A DNA stretch of 64,000 bases from Paracoccaceae bacterium (GCA_016778765.1 JADHOV010000009.1:1-64000), one strand, 5' to 3'; shown: positions 27,827 through 38,033, numbered from the stretch's first letter. Notes: generated by a model from the sequence alone, not told the origin. Numbers and translations are program-made.

Positions 27827-28870
27827 ATGATTAATAAAGAACAGGCAAAGATCCTTGTTGTCGATGATATTGAAGCAAATCGCTTCACTTTAGAGCGCCG
27901 GTTGAAGCGCGATGGATATGCCAATGTTTTTTTAGCAGATTGCGGTAAAGCCGCGCTAAGCTCTGTTCAAAGCACCGAATTTGATTTGGTGCTTTTGGAC
28001 CTTATGATGCCTGATATGAGCGGTCTTGAGGTGCTTAAAATCTTAAAATCTGATCCACATTTTCGCAAAATTCCAGTTGTTATGGTCACTGCCTCTGATG
28101 AGGTTGAGACGGCGGCTGAGTGTATTTTAAGCGGCGCTGATGATTTCATTACTAAGCCGTTTAACGCCACTTTGCTGAAGGCGCGGGTTGGTGCCTGCCT
28201 TGAAAAGAAGCGTTTGCAAGATAGCGAAGATCTGTATCTTAGCCGAGTGGAAAGCGACAAGCAGCGCTCTCAAGAGGTATTGAAAACAGTGCTGCCGAAC
28301 GATGTCGCCGTAGAGCTTCAATCCACTGGGCGCGTGCATTCTCGGCGCTATGATGATGTTGCTATTTTGATCTGTGATCTGGTGGGATTTACCGCGTTTT
28401 GTGAGCAGAATGATCCTGAAATTGTGGTTGAAACTTTGCAAACTCTGGTGGAAGCGTTTGAACAGGTGTTCGCCAAATTTGGTCTAGACAAGGTGAAAAC
28501 GGTGGGCGATGCGATCGTTGCCGTGGGCGGTTTAGCGCGGCCAACACCCGAAGCGGTTAAATCCTGCGTCTCTGCCAGCTTGATGCTGCGCGATATTGCC
28601 AATGCGTTTGAGCCTTCTTTTGGGTTGCATGTGGGCATCCATAGCGGCTCATTGGTTGCTGGCACCGTGGGCAAATCAACCATCCAATTTGATATTTTGG
28701 GCAAAGATGTGAATATCGCCTTCAATATTTGTGATTTGTCCGAGAGCGATCAGATTTTATTGTCAAGCGATGCATGGATGCATGTGCGCAATGAGGTGGT
28801 GGCAAAATCTGCAGGTTTGGCGCGGTTGAAAAGTGGCCAAGATGTCGAACTTTTTGAGTGCGGCACGTAA
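27827..28870 (+). CDS. Receiver domain-class III cyclase fusion, missing the transition-state Arg
   Basis: 347 residues. The receiver domain (about 8-125) has phospho-Asp D58 in LLDLMMPDMSG. A coiled linker leads to a class III cyclase domain (about 170-345). Metal ligands D184 (LICDLVGFTAF) and D228 (KTVGDAIVAV), K224 and D289 are present. In the segment VNIAFNICDL the Asn (N296) is kept, but the Arg expected four residues later is N300, so activity may be lost or altered. Expected role: output of the preceding kinase and receiver as a cAMP signal or a catalytically dead partner. ATG at 27827 was chosen over the longer frame because it abuts the previous stop. Confidence 0.88.
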   Translation: MINKEQAKILVVDDIEANRFTLERRLKRDGYANVFLADCGKAALSSVQSTEFDLVLLDLMMPDMSGLEVLKILKSDPHFRKIPVVMVTASDEVETAAECILSGADDFITKPFNATLLKARVGACLEKKRLQDSEDLYLSRVESDKQRSQEVLKTVLPNDVAVELQSTGRVHSRRYDDVAILICDLVGFTAFCEQNDPEIVVETLQTLVEAFEQVFAKFGLDKVKTVGDAIVAVGGLARPTPEAVKSCVSASLMLRDIANAFEPSFGLHVGIHSGSLVAGTVGKSTIQFDILGKDVNIAFNICDLSESDQILLSSDAWMHVRNEVVAKSAGLARLKSGQDVELFECGT

Positions 28871-28874
28871 ACGT

Positions 28875-29447
28875 TTACCGCCAGGTCACGCTCTGCTCAA
28901 GATTGGGTCGCGGGCGCTCTGGGGGCGTTGTAGTTTCGGTGCCTAAATAAATCAAACCAGCCACGCGCTCATGGGCGCTTAATCCAAGGCCTTTTTCGAC
29001 GAAGTTGCGATTGTGGCTGGCCCATCCCGACAGCCAATTTGCTCCCCAACCGGCGGCAAGGGCGGCATTCAGCAAAGCCAGGCAGACTGCGCAAGCCGAA
29101 TAGGTTTGTTCAATTGTAGGAATTTTCTCTGATGGCTTTTGGACCTCGATCACGGCCACTGCCACATGACCTTGGTCAAAAGGTTGGCGGGCTTTTTCAA
29201 CCGCAGAGGCGTCTAATTGCGCCTCGAGCGCGCAGGTCTCGGCAAAGCCTGCCAATTCATCCAAACTCTCTGACGTTAAAACGATCAGGCGCCAAGGTTC
29301 TAATTTACCATGGTCGGGCGTGCGCAGCGCCGCCGTTAAAATATCACGCAATTGTTCGTGATCTGGCGCGGGCAGGCTTAAGGTTTTTGCCGGCCTTGAG
29401 CGTCGCGTTAATAAGAAATCTAAAGCGGCTTGGTTGCGCTTGGGCAT
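28875..29447 (-). CDS. Nitroreductase family protein (YdjA-like)
   Basis: A 190-residue FMN-dependent nitroreductase fold. The N-terminal FMN-binding RRSRPAKTL is followed by ALRTPDHGKLEPWRLIVL and the later GWGANWLSGWASHNRNF. The short length and the PDHGKL-P-W segment fit the YdjA subgroup. It would reduce nitro compounds or quinone-like substrates with NAD(P)H; the physiological substrate is unknown. It is convergent with the receiver-cyclase gene, only 4 bases apart. Confidence 0.85.
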   Translation of the reverse strand: MPKRNQAALDFLLTRRSRPAKTLSLPAPDHEQLRDILTAALRTPDHGKLEPWRLIVLTSESLDELAGFAETCALEAQLDASAVEKARQPFDQGHVAVAVIEVQKPSEKIPTIEQTYSACAVCLALLNAALAAGWGANWLSGWASHNRNFVEKGLGLSAHERVAGLIYLGTETTTPPERPRPNLEQSVTWR

Positions 29448-29522
29448 TTACTCGTGGTCCATTTCAAAGGCGCCATGGGCCCCTCTTTATTTGAAAATAG
29501 GGCGTTAACGCGATGTATAGGT

Positions 29523-30500
29523 TTAATAATCAGACAGCGCGATCCGATCCATGATTTTAACAAGCTCGACGCTGATGCCGGGTTCAGACATCGCATGGCC
29601 TGCGTTTTTGATCATTTTTAAATTGCATTTGGGCCAAGCTTTGGACAGCTCGATCGCAGTTTTGGGCGGGCAAATCATATCATATCTGCCTTGCACGATC
29701 CACCCGGGGATATGGGCGATCCGCTCCATGGCGTTTAAGATTTGTCCATCATGATCCAAGAAACCGTTATTAATGAAATAATGGTTCTCTAATCTTGCAA
29801 AGGTGCGCGCATAATCGCTCGGCGCTTCGCCTCCACGACCATCCGAATAAACCGAGGCCAATGCGGTTTCCCAAGCTGACCATATCCGGCCAAACTGTAT
29901 TTCTACGCGCAGGTCCCCGCTGAACAAACGGCGGTGAAAGGCTGCAATCAAATCATCTCGTTCGTCTTCTGGGATTTTTTCGATAAATTTTTCCCAGGCA
30001 TCGGGCCAAAACTGGCTGGCCCCGCCGCCATAAAACCAGGCCAATTCATTCTGTGTCATTGTGAATACGCCGCGCAGAATGAGATGGCTCACCCGTTCTG
30101 GATGGGCTTGGGCATAGATCAACGCCAATGTGGCACCCCAACTGCCTCCGAATAACGCCCATGTGTCAAGGCCCAGTCGCTGTCGTATCGCTTCCATATC
30201 TTGTAGCAGATTCCAGGTGGTATTGTTGGTCACGCTGGCCTGTGGCTTACTGCGCCCGCAACCGCGCTGATCAAAAAGGATAATATGGTATTTTTCTGGG
30301 TTGAAATAGCGCCGCATGATCGGGCTACAGCCTCCGCCGGGCCCGCCATGAAGAACCACAACCGGGCGCCCCTGTGGATTTCCACATTGCTCGATATAAA
30401 TATGGTGGCCATCTCCCGTATCGATAATCTCTGCAGAAAATGGATCGACGGTAGGATATAAATGCTGATATGCGCGTTTTTGATCTGAGAATTTATCCAT
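29523..30500 (-). CDS. pip: Proline iminopeptidase
   Basis: A 325-residue alpha/beta hydrolase of peptidase family S33 that removes N-terminal proline from peptides. The motifs are those of Pip: [10 protein letters not shown] (oxyanion region), [11 protein letters not shown], nucleophile elbow [10 protein letters not shown], the Asp in [11 protein letters not shown] and the His in AGHAMSEPG. Length is typical. It is divergent from ubiG, with only about 50 bases between the two starts. Confidence 0.94.
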   Translation of the reverse strand: MDKFSDQKRAYQHLYPTVDPFSAEIIDTGDGHHIYIEQCGNPQGRPVVVLHGGPGGGCSPIMRRYFNPEKYHIILFDQRGCGRSKPQASVTNNTTWNLLQDMEAIRQRLGLDTWALFGGSWGATLALIYAQAHPERVSHLILRGVFTMTQNELAWFYGGGASQFWPDAWEKFIEKIPEDERDDLIAAFHRRLFSGDLRVEIQFGRIWSAWETALASVYSDGRGGEAPSDYARTFARLENHYFINNGFLDHDGQILNAMERIAHIPGWIVQGRYDMICPPKTAIELSKAWPKCNLKMIKNAGHAMSEPGISVELVKIMDRIALSDY

Positions 30501-30549
30501 GAACGCACTATATGTGATTTACAGAGCAAAAGACCAGACGGAGAACCCT

Positions 30550-31293
30550 ATGAGCGGCGCAGAATTTACCGTAGATGCGAAAGAGATTGCCAAATTTGAG
30601 GCGATGGCCGCAGAGTGGTGGGATCCCAATGGTAAGTTTAAACCGCTTCACATGCTTAACCCTTGCCGATTGGATTATATCATCGCGCAGATAGCGGCAG
30701 AATTTGACCGCGATCTTGAGCAAGACAACCCCTTTGAGGGATTGCGCATTCTGGATATTGGATGTGGGGGCGGTTTGCTCTGCGAGCCAATGGTCAGATT
30801 GGGCGCAACGGTTACTGGGGTGGATGCAGCAGCGCGCAATATTCCTGTGGCGCAAGCCCATGCCGATCAATCAAACCTGCAGATAGAGTACATCGCTGGC
30901 ACGGCCGAAAGCCTTGTCGCACAGGGCCGCGTGTTTGATGCGGTATTAAATATGGAGGTGGTCGAGCATGTCGCTGATCCGCAGGGATATTTAAAGGCCT
31001 GCCAAGAGCTTCTGAGACCGGGGGGGCTGATGGTGTGCTCTACGATCAACCGCAACGCCAAAAGCTTTGCCATGGCGATTGTGGGCGCGGAATATGTGAT
31101 GCGATGGTTGCCCAAAGGCACACATGAATGGTCAAAATTCATTACCCCGGATGAATTGTCTGTGTTCATCGAAACTGCGGGCCTTTCGGTTGTGGATCGC
31201 AAAGGCTTTGTTTTCAATCCGCTGAGCTGGCAATGGCGATTGTCTGGCAGGGATCTGAGCGTAAATTACGTAACCGCCAGCGTAAAACCCTAA
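30550..31293 (+). CDS. ubiG: UbiG, bifunctional ubiquinone O-methyltransferase
   Basis: A 247-residue SAM methyltransferase that carries out both O-methylations of ubiquinone synthesis. The N-terminal signature is [20 protein letters not shown] followed by [11 protein letters not shown] motif I is [14 protein letters not shown], followed by VTGVDAA and [13 protein letters not shown]. The open frame extends to 30499, but ATG at 30550 has GGAG 7 nt upstream and gives the usual UbiG start. Its end overlaps the end of petR by 4 bases. Confidence 0.95.
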   Translation: MSGAEFTVDAKEIAKFEAMAAEWWDPNGKFKPLHMLNPCRLDYIIAQIAAEFDRDLEQDNPFEGLRILDIGCGGGLLCEPMVRLGATVTGVDAAARNIPVAQAHADQSNLQIEYIAGTAESLVAQGRVFDAVLNMEVVEHVADPQGYLKACQELLRPGGLMVCSTINRNAKSFAMAIVGAEYVMRWLPKGTHEWSKFITPDELSVFIETAGLSVVDRKGFVFNPLSWQWRLSGRDLSVNYVTASVKP

Positions 31294-31985
31294 TCCGGGT
31301 TCAGCATATAACCTTCGCCGCGAACTGTTTGCAGATAGCGTGGTTGTTTTGAATCCGGCTCAATTTTTCGGCGCAACCGAGTGATCTGAACATCGATTGC
31401 GCGGTCTTGGCCCTGGCTGTGATCGCGTCCAAGTTCGCTCATCAGATCCTCGCGGCGGATGGGCCTGCCCGCGCTTTGCGCCAAAATGCCCATTAACGCG
31501 CTTTCAGTGGCAGTCAGGCGGATTTGCTCATCGGCTTTCCAAAGCTCTTTGCGCTGCATGTCATATCTGATCTGCCCAAGCGTGATTAATTTAGGTCCCG
31601 TGGCTTGATCCAGATCGGTTGGAACGCGGCGTAAAATTGCATGTAGACGCAATAGCAATTCTTTGGGCTCGAAAGGTTTTGAAAGATAATCATCAGCGCC
31701 TGCCTCAAGGCCGCCGATGCGATCCTCGATCTCGCCCTTCGCGGTTAAAAGCAAAATTGGTGTATCAATTTTGCGGCGAAGATCCTTGGTCAGTGAAATG
31801 CCATCCTGTCCGGGCATCATCACGTCACAGATGATCAAATCAAAGGCCAGCCCCTCTAGCAAGTTGCGGGCATGGTGGCTATCATCGGCGGTGGTTACGT
31901 TGAAATCATTACGCCGCAAATATTTCTTGAGTAGATCGCGAATGCGCTCATCATCATCAATGATCAAAACATGCGGGATCAACAT
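31290..31985 (-). CDS. petR: PetR-like OmpR-family response regulator
   Basis: A 231-residue response regulator. The receiver (about 5-118) has acidic residues in LIIDDDER and phospho-Asp in [13 protein letters not shown]. The C-terminal winged helix (about 130-228) includes [28 protein letters not shown]. In Rhodobacter capsulatus petP and petR lie just upstream of petABC and petR is needed for its expression. Here the same pair sits near petABC with ilvE between. It starts directly at the petP stop codon, so the two are coupled. No cognate histidine kinase is adjacent. Confidence 0.9.
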   Translation of the reverse strand: MLIPHVLIIDDDERIRDLLKKYLRRNDFNVTTADDSHHARNLLEGLAFDLIICDVMMPGQDGISLTKDLRRKIDTPILLLTAKGEIEDRIGGLEAGADDYLSKPFEPKELLLRLHAILRRVPTDLDQATGPKLITLGQIRYDMQRKELWKADEQIRLTATESALMGILAQSAGRPIRREDLMSELGRDHSQGQDRAIDVQITRLRRKIEPDSKQPRYLQTVRGEGYMLNPD

Positions 31986-32510
31986 TTAAGCCCCATCCTC
32001 TCGCAGTTGGGAATAGGCTGTCATCATATCTGGATCCATCATCGCTTCTAACACTTTGCGAAACCCGGCAACCGCTTCCGGGCCGACTTGCCGGAACGCG
32101 CTACGCATACGGCTGCGCTGCGCATCGGACAGCTTTTGTTCGAGGGCATGGCCGGCTTCTGTCAATGCCAAGTGCCGTTCTCGCTTATCGCGCTGCCCGA
32201 CTTGGCTGGTGACCAATCCATCTGCGATCAATTTGCGCAAGACGCGGTTGAGTGATTGTTTGGTCACGCCCAAAATTTGTAGCAGGTTATTCACATTCGT
32301 GCCTGGAGCGCCGTTGATAAAATGCAAGGCTCTGTGATGGGCCCGCCCATAGCCGTGTAATTCAAGTATCCTGTCTGGATCGGCGGTAAAACCACGATAG
32401 GCGAAAAACATTGCCTCAATGCCCTGCCTTAATTGATCATCCGTCAGGTAAAGTAGCGTTTCACCCATAGCGCGATGCCCGAGGGGGTGCGATAAGGAAG
32501 GGCTATCCAT
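31986..32510 (-). CDS. petP: PetP-like MarR-family transcription regulator
   Basis: A 174-residue MarR-type winged-helix protein. The DNA-binding helix region reads VNNLLQILGVTKQSLNRVLRKLIADGLV, followed by the wing segment DKRERHLALTEAG. In Rhodobacter capsulatus petP precedes petR. It is the first gene of the minus-strand petP-petR pair and divergent from ilvE, with about 165 bases of AT-rich promoter space between. Confidence 0.88.
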   Translation of the reverse strand: MDSPSLSHPLGHRAMGETLLYLTDDQLRQGIEAMFFAYRGFTADPDRILELHGYGRAHHRALHFINGAPGTNVNNLLQILGVTKQSLNRVLRKLIADGLVTSQVGQRDKRERHLALTEAGHALEQKLSDAQRSRMRSAFRQVGPEAVAGFRKVLEAMMDPDMMTAYSQLREDGA

Positions 32511-32676
32511 GCCAAATCTCCGACTGATTTCGTCTGACAGTTTATGTCAGTCTTGTTGACATTCCAAGCGTCAACTGCTAGCCAAATCTGGTTTATTGGC
32601 AATTTTATACCACAATTGACGCAATTTTTGAAATAATATGAATAAATTGCTGTGAGAATCTGAGAAAGGGCGCGCT

Positions 32677-33546
32677 GTGGAATTAGGATACGATGATCGC
32701 GATGGAAAGATTTGGCTTGACGGCCAATTGGTTGATTGGCGGAGCGCGCAAGTTCATGTGCTGAGCCATGCGATGCATTATGCCAGCTCGGTGTTTGAAG
32801 GCGAGCGCGCCTATGCTGGCAAGATTTTCAAAAGCCGGGCCCATTCAGAGCGCTTATTGGCTTCGGGAAAATTGATCGATTTCGAAATTCCTTATTCTGT
32901 GGATGACATCGAAGCCGCCAAAGAGGCAGCTTTACAGGCGAATGGCCTGAGCGATGCCTATGTGCGCGCGTTTGCATGGCGCGGCGCGGGGCTGGATATG
33001 GGGGTTGCCTCCTCGCGCAATCCGGTACGCATGGCGGTGGCTGTGTGGTCTTGGGGCAATTATTATGGCGATGCCAAGATGAAAGGCGCCAAGTTGGATA
33101 TCGCAAAATGGCGCCGGCCCGATCCGGCCACGGCGCCTTCGCAAGCCAAAGCTGCGGGGCTTTATATGATTGCAACAATGTCAAAACATGCTGCCGAAGC
33201 CAAAGGCTGCAGCGATGCAATGATGTTTGATTATCGCGGCTATGTGGCCGAGGCCACGGGCGCCAATATATTCTTTGTCAAAGATGGCGAAGTGCATACG
33301 CCGACAGCGGATGCATTTTTGAACGGGATCACCCGTCAAACGGTTATCGAAATGCTGAAAGAAAAAGGTATTCGTGTGATTGAGCGGCATATCATGCCAG
33401 AAGAGCTGGAAGGGTTTGAGCAATGCTGGCTGACGGGCACAGCGGCCGAGGTCACGCCGGTTGGCCAGATTGGCGACTTTCATTTTGACGTGGGCGCTTT
33501 GACGCGTGATATTGCTGAAAGTTATGAAATATTGGTTCGGCAATGA
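32677..33546 (+). CDS. ilvE: Branched-chain amino acid aminotransferase
   Basis: A 289-residue class IV PLP aminotransferase that interconverts branched-chain amino acids and their keto acids. Motifs: VHVLSHAMHYASSVFEGERAY near the N-terminus, SQAKAAGLYMIATMSKHAAE, then RGYVAEATGANIFFVKDG and the C-terminal LTGTAAEVTPV. Length is normal. The start is GTG at 32677 with AAAGGG 7 nt upstream. It lies between petP and petA, a placement conserved in many relatives as I recall; it may be monocistronic, with a GC-rich hairpin about 290 bases downstream. Confidence 0.95.
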   Translation: MELGYDDRDGKIWLDGQLVDWRSAQVHVLSHAMHYASSVFEGERAYAGKIFKSRAHSERLLASGKLIDFEIPYSVDDIEAAKEAALQANGLSDAYVRAFAWRGAGLDMGVASSRNPVRMAVAVWSWGNYYGDAKMKGAKLDIAKWRRPDPATAPSQAKAAGLYMIATMSKHAAEAKGCSDAMMFDYRGYVAEATGANIFFVKDGEVHTPTADAFLNGITRQTVIEMLKEKGIRVIERHIMPEELEGFEQCWLTGTAAEVTPVGQIGDFHFDVGALTRDIAESYEILVRQ

Positions 33547-33835
33547 TTTAAGAGCCAGCGCGTGGATGGGCCTTGATGCCTATACCTTCAATCTGTGACT
33601 ATTTTTGGATCAGGCGGGGCTATCAAACGCGGATCAAAGCGGTCATGCTCACGCGGTTTAAAGGATCCGCAAAAGGGCTGCTTTTGACGTCAAAGTTTAA
33701 AGATAAAAGATTCGTTTTTGCCGTTCAAACAACATTGGGCGCTCTGATGCGCCCGTGAAACTTGCGAGAGAGAGAATATTTTCAGGGTCTTTTGAAAAAA
33801 AAAGCCAAAAAAATCGGTAAAAACTGGGTCTAGAG

Positions 33836-33902
33836 CCGCGCCAAAACGGCGCGGTTTCAAGAGTGTGCTGGACGAAGTCCTTAAGCGGGGCTAAATAGCC
33901 CC
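33836..33902 (+). other. Two hairpins in the spacer between ilvE and petA
   Basis: The 430-base spacer (33547-33977) holds no convincing gene. It contains an A-rich stretch near 33795-33812, then a 7-bp GC stem (CCGCGCC, loop AAAAC, GGCGCGG, 33836-33854), then a 6-bp stem (GGGGCT, loop AAAT, AGCCCC, 33887-33902) about 75 bases before petA. The first could be a weak terminator for ilvE, though few T follow; the second lies in the probable petABC leader. Function is not shown. Confidence 0.4.
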
Positions 33903-33977
33903 ATGAAAAGAACAGAGGCCTCGTATTGGTCTCGCGTTGTTAGAACGATCATTTAGACGAAGAATGGAGTTTACCTC

Positions 33978-34538
33978 GTGTCACATGCAGAAGATCACGA
34001 AGGCACCCGGAGAGATTTTCTCTACTATGCCACAGCAGGCGCCGGCGCCATAACAGCAGGCGCAGCGGTTTGGCCTTTGGTCAACCAGATGAACCCCTCT
34101 GCCGATGTGAAGGCCCTGTCTTCGATTCGTGTGGATATTTCAGAGATCGAACCGGGCACGCAGCTGACTGTAAAATGGCTAGGTAAGCCGGTCTTTATCC
34201 GCCGTCGGACGGAAGATGAAATTTCAGAAGCGCGCGGCGTCGCCATGGATGATTTAATCGATTTGTCAGCGCGCAACAACAACGCGCCTGAGTTAGATGC
34301 AGCCGATGAAAACCGTGCGCTTGACGAGACTGGCGAATGGTTGGTGATGATGGGCGTGTGCACGCATCTGGGCTGTGTGCCTTTGGGCGATGGCGCTGGC
34401 GATTTCCACGGCTGGTTCTGCCCCTGTCATGGATCGCATTACGATACATCTGGTCGCATTCGCAAAGGCCCAGCTCCGGAGAATTTACCGGTGCCCGTGG
34501 CCGCTTTTGTCGACGATACTACAATCAAATTGGGTTAA
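33978..34538 (+). CDS. petA: Rieske iron-sulfur subunit of cytochrome bc1
   Basis: A 186-residue Rieske protein of ubiquinol-cytochrome c reductase, inner membrane. The N-terminal twin-arginine-type start is [16 protein letters not shown], followed by a membrane anchor. The C-terminal cluster domain has CTHLGCVP and CPCHGSHYD, giving two Cys and two His ligands to the [2Fe-2S] centre plus the disulfide pair. The start is GTG at 33978, which gives the [14 protein letters not shown]-terminus familiar in Rhodobacterales. First gene of petABC; petB follows after 12 bases. Confidence 0.98.
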   Translation: MSHAEDHEGTRRDFLYYATAGAGAITAGAAVWPLVNQMNPSADVKALSSIRVDISEIEPGTQLTVKWLGKPVFIRRRTEDEISEARGVAMDDLIDLSARNNNAPELDAADENRALDETGEWLVMMGVCTHLGCVPLGDGAGDFHGWFCPCHGSHYDTSGRIRKGPAPENLPVPVAAFVDDTTIKLG

Positions 34539-34550
34539 GGAGTTATTGTA

Positions 34551-35876
34551 ATGGCTGGAATCCCTCACGACCATTTTGAACCGAAAACATCTGGCCAGAA
34601 ATGGCTTCACAGCCGCTTGCCAGTTGTTGGCTTGCTCTATGATACATTGATGCTTCCAACGCCGAAAAACCTCAATTGGATGTGGATCTGGGGCATTGTG
34701 CTGACCTTTTGTTTGGCGCTGCAAATTATCACCGGTATCGTTTTGGTAATGCATTACACCCCGCATGTAGATATGGCTTTTGCTTCTATCGAACATATTA
34801 TGCGCAATGTGAACGGTGGGCATATGATCCGGTATCTGCACATGAACGGTGCATCTTTGTTCTTTATTGCGGTTTACGCGCATATTTTCCGTGGCCTTTA
34901 TTATGGCTCTTACAAAGCGCCGCGCGAAGTCACGTGGATCATCGGCATGTTGATCTATCTGTTAATGATGGGCACAGCGTTCATGGGCTATGTTTTGCCT
35001 TGGGGCCAAATGTCGTTCTGGGGCGCAACCGTTATTACAGGTCTGTTCGGCGCTATCCCATTTATCGGAGAGCCCATCCAAACATTGCTGCTTGGTGGCC
35101 CAGCGGTCGATAATGCGACACTGAACCGGTTTTTCAGCCTGCATTATCTATTTCCCTTCTTGATTGCAGGTTTGGTGATCGTGCATATTTGGGCATTCCA
35201 CACGACCGGGAATAACAACCCAACGGGGGTGGAAGTGCGCCGCGGCTCAAAAGCCGAAGCCGAGAAAGACACCGTGCCCTTTTGGCCCTATTTTGTGATC
35301 AAAGATTTGTTCGCCTTAGCGGTTTTACTGGCCGTGTTCTTTGCGATCGTAGGGTTCATGCCAAATTACCTGGGCCATCCGGATAATTATATTGAAGCAA
35401 ACGCGTTGGCGACTCCGGCACATATTGTACCAGAATGGTATTTCTTACCCTTCTACGCTATTTTGCGCGCCTTCACATCGGAAGTTTGGGTTGTTCAATT
35501 GGCCAGCTTCGTAACGGGCGGGATCATCGACGCGAAATTCTTCGGCGTCTTGGCGATGTTTGGGGCGATTGCTGTTATGGCCTTGGCGCCTTGGCTTGAT
35601 ACATCATCGGTACGCTCTGCGCGCTACCGCCCCATTTTGAAATGGTGGTTTGCACTCTTAGTGGTGGATTTCTTCGTGCTAATGTGGCTGGGGGCAATGC
35701 CTGCAGAAGAGCCCTATGCAACCTTCTCACTGATTGCGTCTGCCTATTGGTTTGCCTATTTCTTGGTCATTCTGCCGCTGCTTGGTGTGTTAGAAAAACC
35801 ATTGCCTGTGCCCGAAACCATTGAAGATGATTTTGACGCGCATTACGGCTCGAAAAACGCCACTCCGGCTGAATAA
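34551..35876 (+). CDS. petB: Cytochrome b subunit of cytochrome bc1
   Basis: A 441-residue membrane cytochrome b with eight helices and two b hemes. Recognisable parts are [16 protein letters not shown], the helix-B and helix-D histidines ([34 protein letters not shown]), the Qo-site PEWY motif in [16 protein letters not shown], and [18 protein letters not shown]. Length and order are those of the alphaproteobacterial complex. AAGGAG precedes the ATG. Confidence 0.98.
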   Translation: MAGIPHDHFEPKTSGQKWLHSRLPVVGLLYDTLMLPTPKNLNWMWIWGIVLTFCLALQIITGIVLVMHYTPHVDMAFASIEHIMRNVNGGHMIRYLHMNGASLFFIAVYAHIFRGLYYGSYKAPREVTWIIGMLIYLLMMGTAFMGYVLPWGQMSFWGATVITGLFGAIPFIGEPIQTLLLGGPAVDNATLNRFFSLHYLFPFLIAGLVIVHIWAFHTTGNNNPTGVEVRRGSKAEAEKDTVPFWPYFVIKDLFALAVLLAVFFAIVGFMPNYLGHPDNYIEANALATPAHIVPEWYFLPFYAILRAFTSEVWVVQLASFVTGGIIDAKFFGVLAMFGAIAVMALAPWLDTSSVRSARYRPILKWWFALLVVDFFVLMWLGAMPAEEPYATFSLIASAYWFAYFLVILPLLGVLEKPLPVPETIEDDFDAHYGSKNATPAE

Positions 35877-35894
35877 GTAAAGGGACAGAAAGCA

Positions 35895-36683
35895 ATGTTA
35901 AGAAACCTGACGATCACGGCCGTCACTGCCCTTGCATTTACCGCATCCGCTGCGTTTGCAGCCGGCGGTGGTGAACAGCATATCGAAGATTATGCGTTTT
36001 CTTTTGAAGGGCCATTCGGCAAGTTTGACCAAAACCAGCTGCAACGCGGTTTAAAGGTCTATACAGAAGTCTGTGCGGCCTGTCATGGCCTGCGCTATGT
36101 GCCTATTCGCACATTGGCGGATGAGGGTGGGCCACATTTCAAGGCGGATCAAGTGCGCGCCTATGCGACCAATTTCGAAGTTTATGATGCGGATCTGGAA
36201 GATTACCGCGAGGCCAAGCCAACCGATCATTTTCCTGCAAATGATGGCGCTGGCGCCCCCGATCTTTCTTTGATGGCTAAGGCGCGGGCGGGATTCCACG
36301 GCCCATATGGCACAGGTATCAGCCAGCTGATCAACGGTATGGGTGGCCCGGAATATATCGCGTCATTGCTCACCGGATATACTGGTGAAGAAAAGGAGGA
36401 AGCGGGCGTAACGCTGTATGAGAATACCGCATTTCCAGGGGGCTGGATCAGTATGGCCCCGCCTTTATATGGCGAGGATGTTGAATATGATGACGGGCAT
36501 GCCAATGATATTGAGCACGAAGCGATGGATGTTGCAGCCTTCCTGATGTGGACAGCCGAGCCAAAGATGATGGCGCGTCAGCACGCCGGATTTGTGGGTG
36601 TTTTGATGCTTAGCCTTTTGGCGGCACTTCTCTATCTGACCAATAAGCGCATTTGGGCGCCCATTAAAAAGAAAAGCGCATAG
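35895..36683 (+). CDS. petC: Cytochrome c1 subunit of cytochrome bc1
   Basis: A 262-residue membrane-anchored c-type cytochrome. The signal peptide ends at AAFA. The heme c attachment motif is CAACHGLRY. The soluble domain continues to a single C-terminal helix ([17 protein letters not shown]) followed by a basic tail, which anchors it to the membrane. The sixth ligand Met is likely in the [15 protein letters not shown] region. Last gene of petABC, followed about 40 bases later by a strong terminator. Confidence 0.98.
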   Translation: MLRNLTITAVTALAFTASAAFAAGGGEQHIEDYAFSFEGPFGKFDQNQLQRGLKVYTEVCAACHGLRYVPIRTLADEGGPHFKADQVRAYATNFEVYDADLEDYREAKPTDHFPANDGAGAPDLSLMAKARAGFHGPYGTGISQLINGMGGPEYIASLLTGYTGEEKEEAGVTLYENTAFPGGWISMAPPLYGEDVEYDDGHANDIEHEAMDVAAFLMWTAEPKMMARQHAGFVGVLMLSLLAALLYLTNKRIWAPIKKKSA

Positions 36684-36723
36684 GCGTAACCGTTAAATTA
36701 AACCTTACGCTGCAAAGTAATAG

Positions 36724-36748
36724 GCCCGCCAGTTTTGGCGGGCTTTTT
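36724..36748 (+). terminator. Intrinsic terminator of petABC
   Basis: GCCCGCCA, loop GTTT, TGGCGGGC, then TTTTT: a perfect 8-bp GC-rich stem followed by a T-run, 41 bases after the petC stop. It ends the bc1 operon and separates it from the convergent MFS gene. Confidence 0.95.
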
Positions 36749-36810
36749 ATATTCTGCTGCGCCCGGTTGCTTTGGGCTTCTGATCAGGGCCCGTTGGGGC
36801 TTTGGATCCC

Positions 36811-38028
36811 CTAGCCGATTGGCAGGATGGGGGCGGGTCGTGACGGTTTAGACCACCATAAGAAAAACCCTGCGATTGCCATATTCAGCAAGTTCCAAAC
36901 GATACCATTTATAAAGGCCAGCTCATATGAGCCCGTTTTGACATAGATCCAGCCTGACATCCAACCGCCCAGAGCCATCCCCAAGATTGTTGTCATCAAC
37001 ACAAACCCAACCCGGCTACCGGCTTCACGGCCGGGTAAATATTCGCGCACAATCAAGGCGTAGCTGGGCACAATACCGCCCTGCGCCAGACCAAACATCA
37101 AAGACACGGCATAAAGCGACATCATCGAATTTGATGGCAGATAGAAGATCAGCCCCAAACATTGTAAAACCGAGCCGATTAAAAGCGTTTTCACCCCGCC
37201 CAAACGATCCGCCAGAACCCCCGAGATCACCCGCGACACCACGCCGCCCAAAAGCATTAAGGATAACATTTCAGCGCCGACCACGGCGCCAAATCCCAGA
37301 TCCACGCAATAGGCCACGATGTGGACCTGCGGCATCGACATCGCCACGCAACATGCGATACCCGCAATCCCCAATAATGCAGTGACGCGGTTCGAGGACA
37401 TTGTGGTCATCGCCAATCTTTCGCGCGAAATATGATCCGCATGGGCGCTGCTTTCCGCGTTGAGCTTCGCTTTCAACCACAGCGCCAAAGGCATCATGAT
37501 TGCCAAAGAAAGGCCTGCCAAAACCACGTAAGTGCTTCGCCAGCCCTGCAATTCGATCACATCTTTGAGCACCCATGGCCAAAGCGCCCCCGAAAAATAA
37601 TTGCCACTTGCGGCCAGCGCCACTGCGATGCCTCGCCGCTTTAAAAACCAGTGTGACACATCGGCAATCAATGGTCCGAATGTCGCAGCATTGCCGAGCC
37701 CAATCAAAAATTGACAGCCGCTTATCACTGCGATAGAGGGCGCTGAGGCCGCCCCCGCAAGCCCGATCGCATTGAGCACAGCGGCCGCTATAAGAACCCG
37801 AACGATCCCATAACGATCCACAAATCCACCGATAATGAAATTGCCAAAGGCAAACCCGATCATGGTAAGCGTATAGGGAAGCGCGGCATCCGCACGATCA
37901 ATGTGAAATTCGCTTTGTATCGCGGGCATCACCACAATAATAAGCCACATTCCTACATTTCCAATCGTAGCGATCGCTAATGTGACGCTCAGACGGAACC
38001 AAGAATATTTGCTATCATGCTGTATCAT
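36811..38028 (-). CDS. MFS transporter (OFA/monocarboxylate-like)
   Basis: About 405 residues with twelve predicted membrane helices. The helix 2-3 loop GGFVDRYGIVRVLI and the later VSRVISGVLADRLGGVKTLL are major-facilitator signature loops. Overall it resembles the oxalate/formate or monocarboxylate group. The frame is open to a TTG at 38058, but the natural start is ATG at 38028. No Shine-Dalgarno is seen; instead a strong inverted repeat lies directly upstream. It follows the DUF3726-like gene in the same direction and may transport the substrate of that unknown set. Confidence 0.85.
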   Translation of the reverse strand: MIQHDSKYSWFRLSVTLAIATIGNVGMWLIIVVMPAIQSEFHIDRADAALPYTLTMIGFAFGNFIIGGFVDRYGIVRVLIAAAVLNAIGLAGAASAPSIAVISGCQFLIGLGNAATFGPLIADVSHWFLKRRGIAVALAASGNYFSGALWPWVLKDVIELQGWRSTYVVLAGLSLAIMMPLALWLKAKLNAESSAHADHISRERLAMTTMSSNRVTALLGIAGIACCVAMSMPQVHIVAYCVDLGFGAVVGAEMLSLMLLGGVVSRVISGVLADRLGGVKTLLIGSVLQCLGLIFYLPSNSMMSLYAVSLMFGLAQGGIVPSYALIVREYLPGREAGSRVGFVLMTTILGMALGGWMSGWIYVKTGSYELAFINGIVWNLLNMAIAGFFLWWSKPSRPAPILPIG

Positions 38029-38033
38029 GTAAA

